Shown piece after piece: positions 42,910 to 45,250 of a stretch of DNA of 45,250 nt (position 1 is its first letter; every line of letters starts with the position of its first letter). The stretch is taken from contig CAJOGC010000007.1 of NCBI GenBank assembly GCA_905234185.1, positions 1 to 45,250 of the forward strand. Direction: 5' to 3'. Below the pieces are notes generated by a model. It ran no database searches, was not told the origin of the DNA, and saw only the letters and a program-made list of their open reading frames with translations. The stretch is from an uncultured Alphaproteobacteria bacterium. Its GTDB lineage: Bacteria; Pseudomonadota; Alphaproteobacteria; Rs-D84. Both the position numbers and the translations under genes were made by a program.

Positions 42910-43587
42910 ATGTTAGAGATAAAAAATCTTACTGTATCAATGAATGGTCGCAAATTATTGCGCGACATCAACATGCGTGTTAAACTCGGTGCGCGACATT
43001 TATTGTCGGGCGCGAACGGTTCTGGAAAATCCACATTGGTTCAAACGATTGCCGGGAACCCAGAATATAAAATAGATTCGGGCAAAATTATTTTTGATGG
43101 TCGCGATATAACAGACGAGAATACAACTACGCGCGCATTGCTTGGTATTTTTGTCGGTGCACAAAATGTTCCAGAAATACCGGGATTGACGGTGTTAAGT
43201 TTTCTTAAGCATTCGTGTGTGGCGCACACACATTTTGATACGGGGCGCGACTTGTCAATGGGTGACTTTTTGAACGAACTAGAATCAGCCCGCGAACAAC
43301 TAGATATTCCAAAAGATTGGTTAAATCGCAGTATCAATGTTGGGTTTTCCGGTGGCGAACGAAAACGGCTGATGTTATTACAATTAATTATGACAAAACC
43401 AAAACTTGCGATTCTGGACGAACCAGATTCTGGTGCGGATGCGGAAACGCAAAAACAAATTGCCGATACAATTGCGACAATGAAAAAGACCACATTTTTA
43501 TTCATTTCGCACCAGGCACAGTTCAAAAAAATGGTTAACCCATCGGCGGAAACAAAAATTAAAAACGGAAAAATAATCGGGGGGTAA
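42910..43587 (+). CDS. sufC: Fe-S assembly ATPase SufC
   Basis: SufC is the ABC-type ATPase that drives cluster assembly on SufB (and SufD). The 225-residue protein has Walker A GANGSGKST, the SUF-type signature FSGGERKR, Walker B LAILDEPDSGAD and an H-loop in FISHQA. The start at ATG 42910 is chosen because the family N-terminus (MLEIKNLTVSMNGRKLLRDI) begins there; a GTG at 42895 is in frame but adds an unlikely extension. It follows sufB by about 20 bases and precedes the permease gene by 3 bases, in one operon. It lacks the usual sufD neighbour. Confidence 0.93.
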   Translation: MLEIKNLTVSMNGRKLLRDINMRVKLGARHLLSGANGSGKSTLVQTIAGNPEYKIDSGKIIFDGRDITDENTTTRALLGIFVGAQNVPEIPGLTVLSFLKHSCVAHTHFDTGRDLSMGDFLNELESAREQLDIPKDWLNRSINVGFSGGERKRLMLLQLIMTKPKLAILDEPDSGADAETQKQIADTIATMKKTTFLFISHQAQFKKMVNPSAETKIKNGKIIGG

Positions 43588-43590
43588 AAA

Positions 43591-44625
43591 ATGCACGCAA
43601 TGATATTTTTTATTTTATTATTGGGGCTTTTATGGATTGGGCGATCTATATTTATACCATTCTTGGTCGCATTGTTTTTGTGGTACATGATAAATGTGAT
43701 TGCCACCGGTTTTCGTCAGCTTTTTCCCTATCGTGGTAAATCAATATTGTTTGGGCATGTTCTGGATTGGGTGGCACGAATACTGTCCATTGGCACGATT
43801 GGATTCATAGTATACTTATTTGCGACACACATTCGTCCAATGTTTGCGCAATTACAATCGGCTTTGCCGGTATTACAGGACAAGTTGTTAACTGCCATTG
43901 ACTATATGTCAAACACATTGGACATATCATTGGACACGAACCTATTACCTAACTTTGCCAAAATTGCGGCATCAGTTGGCGCGTCGGTGGCGGGCATTGC
44001 CGCATCGGTTGGTATGATTTTGATTTACATTTTATTCTTGTTGGTGGAACAGGAAACTTTCCGCACAAAAGTCAAAAATCTTTTTGCGAACAAGCGTCAA
44101 TCGAAAAAATATGCATACATAATTGAAAGTGTCGACAAAAACATGAAACGATATCTATTTATGAAAACAATTATATCTGGATTAACGGCCGTGTTCGCAT
44201 ATGTCTGGCTACAGATAATCGGACTAGAATTTGCGGGTGCATGGGCGTTTTTACTTTTTATTATGAATTATATTCCGACCATTGGATCCATTGTTTCATG
44301 CGTATTACCTATACTGTTTGCACTGGCGATTGGGCCATCAATACAAACTGCTGTTTTAACTGCGATTGGTTTGATTGGTTTGGAAATATTGTTCGGAAAC
44401 ATTCTTGATCCAAAATTAACCGGAAAGACGCTAAACTTGTCCACATTGGCGATATTATTAAACCTGGTATTCTGGGGCATGATATGGGGCGTTATCGGCA
44501 TGTTCCTAAGTGTGCCATTATTGATGATAATATTTATTATAACGGCCCAGTTTGATTCGACCCGTCCGATTGCAGTATTGTTATCAGCCAATGGTAAAAT
44601 CCCAGACATTCGGGACGAAGAGTGA
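43591..44625 (+). CDS. AI-2E-family (PerM/UPF0118) membrane permease
   Basis: This is a 344-residue polytopic inner-membrane protein with about seven to eight hydrophobic segments: an N-terminal pair (MIFFILLLGLLWIGRSIFIP, FLVALFLWYMI), a soluble stretch (residues about 80-130), and later helices. The family's C-terminal signature is clear: LEILFGNILDPKLTGKTLNL, then FWGMIWGVIGMFLSVPLLM. Members are trimeric transporters with varied or unknown substrates (autoinducer-2, sodium/proton exchange). It starts 3 bases after sufC, with GGGGG as ribosome-binding site inside sufC, where sufD might be expected. The link to Fe-S assembly is positional only. Confidence 0.85.
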   Translation: MHAMIFFILLLGLLWIGRSIFIPFLVALFLWYMINVIATGFRQLFPYRGKSILFGHVLDWVARILSIGTIGFIVYLFATHIRPMFAQLQSALPVLQDKLLTAIDYMSNTLDISLDTNLLPNFAKIAASVGASVAGIAASVGMILIYILFLLVEQETFRTKVKNLFANKRQSKKYAYIIESVDKNMKRYLFMKTIISGLTAVFAYVWLQIIGLEFAGAWAFLLFIMNYIPTIGSIVSCVLPILFALAIGPSIQTAVLTAIGLIGLEILFGNILDPKLTGKTLNLSTLAILLNLVFWGMIWGVIGMFLSVPLLMIIFIITAQFDSTRPIAVLLSANGKIPDIRDEE

Positions 44626-44713
44626 TTGGTTGTAAGTGGTTAGCGGTTGCGACCACACACACCACCCTGTCATCTCTGCACAGGCAGGAATAATAATTGC
44701 AAGAATGCCAACC
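44626..44713 (+). repeat. TTAGTG-type 3' module after the permease gene, then unassigned spacer
   Basis: From the stop codon the plus strand reads TTGGTTGTAAGTGGTTAGCG, a diverged form of the TTAGTG module. No clear terminator follows; the remaining bases to 44713 hold nothing I can assign. Confidence 0.5.
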
Positions 44714-45250
44714 ACTACCCCGCCACGCTTTCGCTTTGCTACAGCGATGCCACCCCTTCACCACGCGAAGGGGATTTTTACTCTCGTGATTCTTGGTTAT
44801 AAAGCACCGAAATAAAATTCCCCTTCATTGCATGAAGGGGTGGATTGCGAACGAATGTGAAGCAAGACGGGGTAGTTATTACGAAATCTTATCTACACTA
44901 CCCCGCCGCGCTTTCGATGCCACCCCTTCACCACGCGAAGGGGATTACTGCTCTCATAATACTTGGATATAAAGCACCGAAATAAAATTCCCCTTCATTA
45001 TATGAAGGGGTGGATTGCAAACGAATGTGAAGCAAGACGGGGTAGTTATTACGAAGTCTCATCTACACTACCCCGTCACTCCGTGACACCCCTTCGCATG
45101 GCGAAGGGGATTACTGCTCTCATAATACTTGGATATAAAGCACCGAAATAGAATTCCCCTTCATTGCATGAAGGGGTGGATTGCGAACGAATGTGAAGCA
45201 AGACGGGGTAGTTATTACGAAATCTTATCTACACTACCCCGCCGCGCTTT
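44714..45250. repeat. Tandem array of terminal-inverted-repeat elements
   Basis: Three whole units (44714-44876, 44897-45046, 45067-45212) and the start of a fourth (from 45233) lie head to tail, separated by about 20 bp of the conserved spacer TATTACGAAATCTTATCTAC. Each starts ACTACCCCG and ends GACGGGGTAGT. Start-to-start distances are 183, 170 and 166 bp. Within units, hairpins on CCCCTTCAT / ATGAAGGGG vary in ways that often keep the pairing, and one arm (GCTTTCGCTTTGCTACAGCG) is shortened or replaced in units 2 and 3. No gene is seen in it; the array continues past the window. Confidence 0.9.

Noticed and set aside
44714..45250. Possible CRISPR array because of regular repeats with about 20-bp spacers
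   Set aside because: The repeats are 150-165 bp with inverted ends and the 20-bp spacers are all the same sequence, so this is a tandem mobile-type repeat, not CRISPR.

Overview
The window reads as a compact bacterial chromosome segment, almost certainly from an uncultivated, small-genome alphaproteobacterium of the kind found in animal guts (RF32 / 'Candidatus Enterousia'-like). That placement is inference from gene content: an ftsEX-ydcF-plsC row, alphaproteobacterial-style ParE, DnaA, TolB and SufB, an R64-type thin-pilus secretin, and strings of secreted tail-fibre-like repeat proteins. No database search was possible. Genes lie on both strands in short runs, coding density is high, and most transcription units end in clear hairpin terminators.

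Region by region. (1) 1-8982: five tandem minus-strand genes for secreted, low-complexity, tail-fibre-like repeat proteins. The leftmost is broken by a frameshift near 579 and runs off the window. They are headed by a small outer-membrane barrel gene. (2) 9052-12425, plus strand: pal, then ftsE-ftsX-ydcF-plsC. (3) 12512-16011, minus: thermonuclease-like protein, ABC exporter, tolB. (4) 16210-18507: an orphan ribbon-helix-helix regulator, a VirB2-like small membrane protein, a lipoprotein and a class II aldolase. (5) 18524-18964: terminal-inverted-repeat elements and a nested hairpin. (6) 18970-25278, minus: efp, dnaN, and a packed run of type IVb pilin, rluC-like gene, asmA-like gene and a diadenylate cyclase. 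(7) 25291-27402, plus: uvrC and pgsA. (8) dnaJ and parE diverge at 28.7 kb. (9) 30800-36710, minus: a Cys-rich secreted protein, dnaA, dprA, another secreted protein and plsY. (10) rpsT (plus), then a sixth tail-fibre-like protein, pilN and pilL (minus). (11) 40952-44625, plus: a membrane-anchored unknown, sufB, sufC and an AI-2E-family permease. (12) 44714-45250: a tandem array of the same inverted-repeat element seen at 18.5 kb.

Functionally the window mixes core housekeeping (replication: dnaA, dnaN, parE; repair and uptake: uvrC, dprA; envelope and division: ftsEX, pal, tolB, plsC, plsY, pgsA; translation: efp, rpsT; Fe-S assembly: sufBC) with a cell-surface programme (type IVb pilus parts, repeat-rich secreted proteins, Cys-rich secreted proteins). 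The features most worth a second look are regulatory or structural. They are: a TTAGTG-rich module placed in sense orientation directly after seven stop codons; apparently leaderless mRNAs for ftsE, uvrC and parE; paired promoters carrying a GANTC site just after a TTGCAC -35 box (dnaN and pilL); a tandem array of inverted-repeat elements; a c-di-AMP synthase in an apparent alphaproteobacterium; and the frameshifted member of the tail-fibre-like family.
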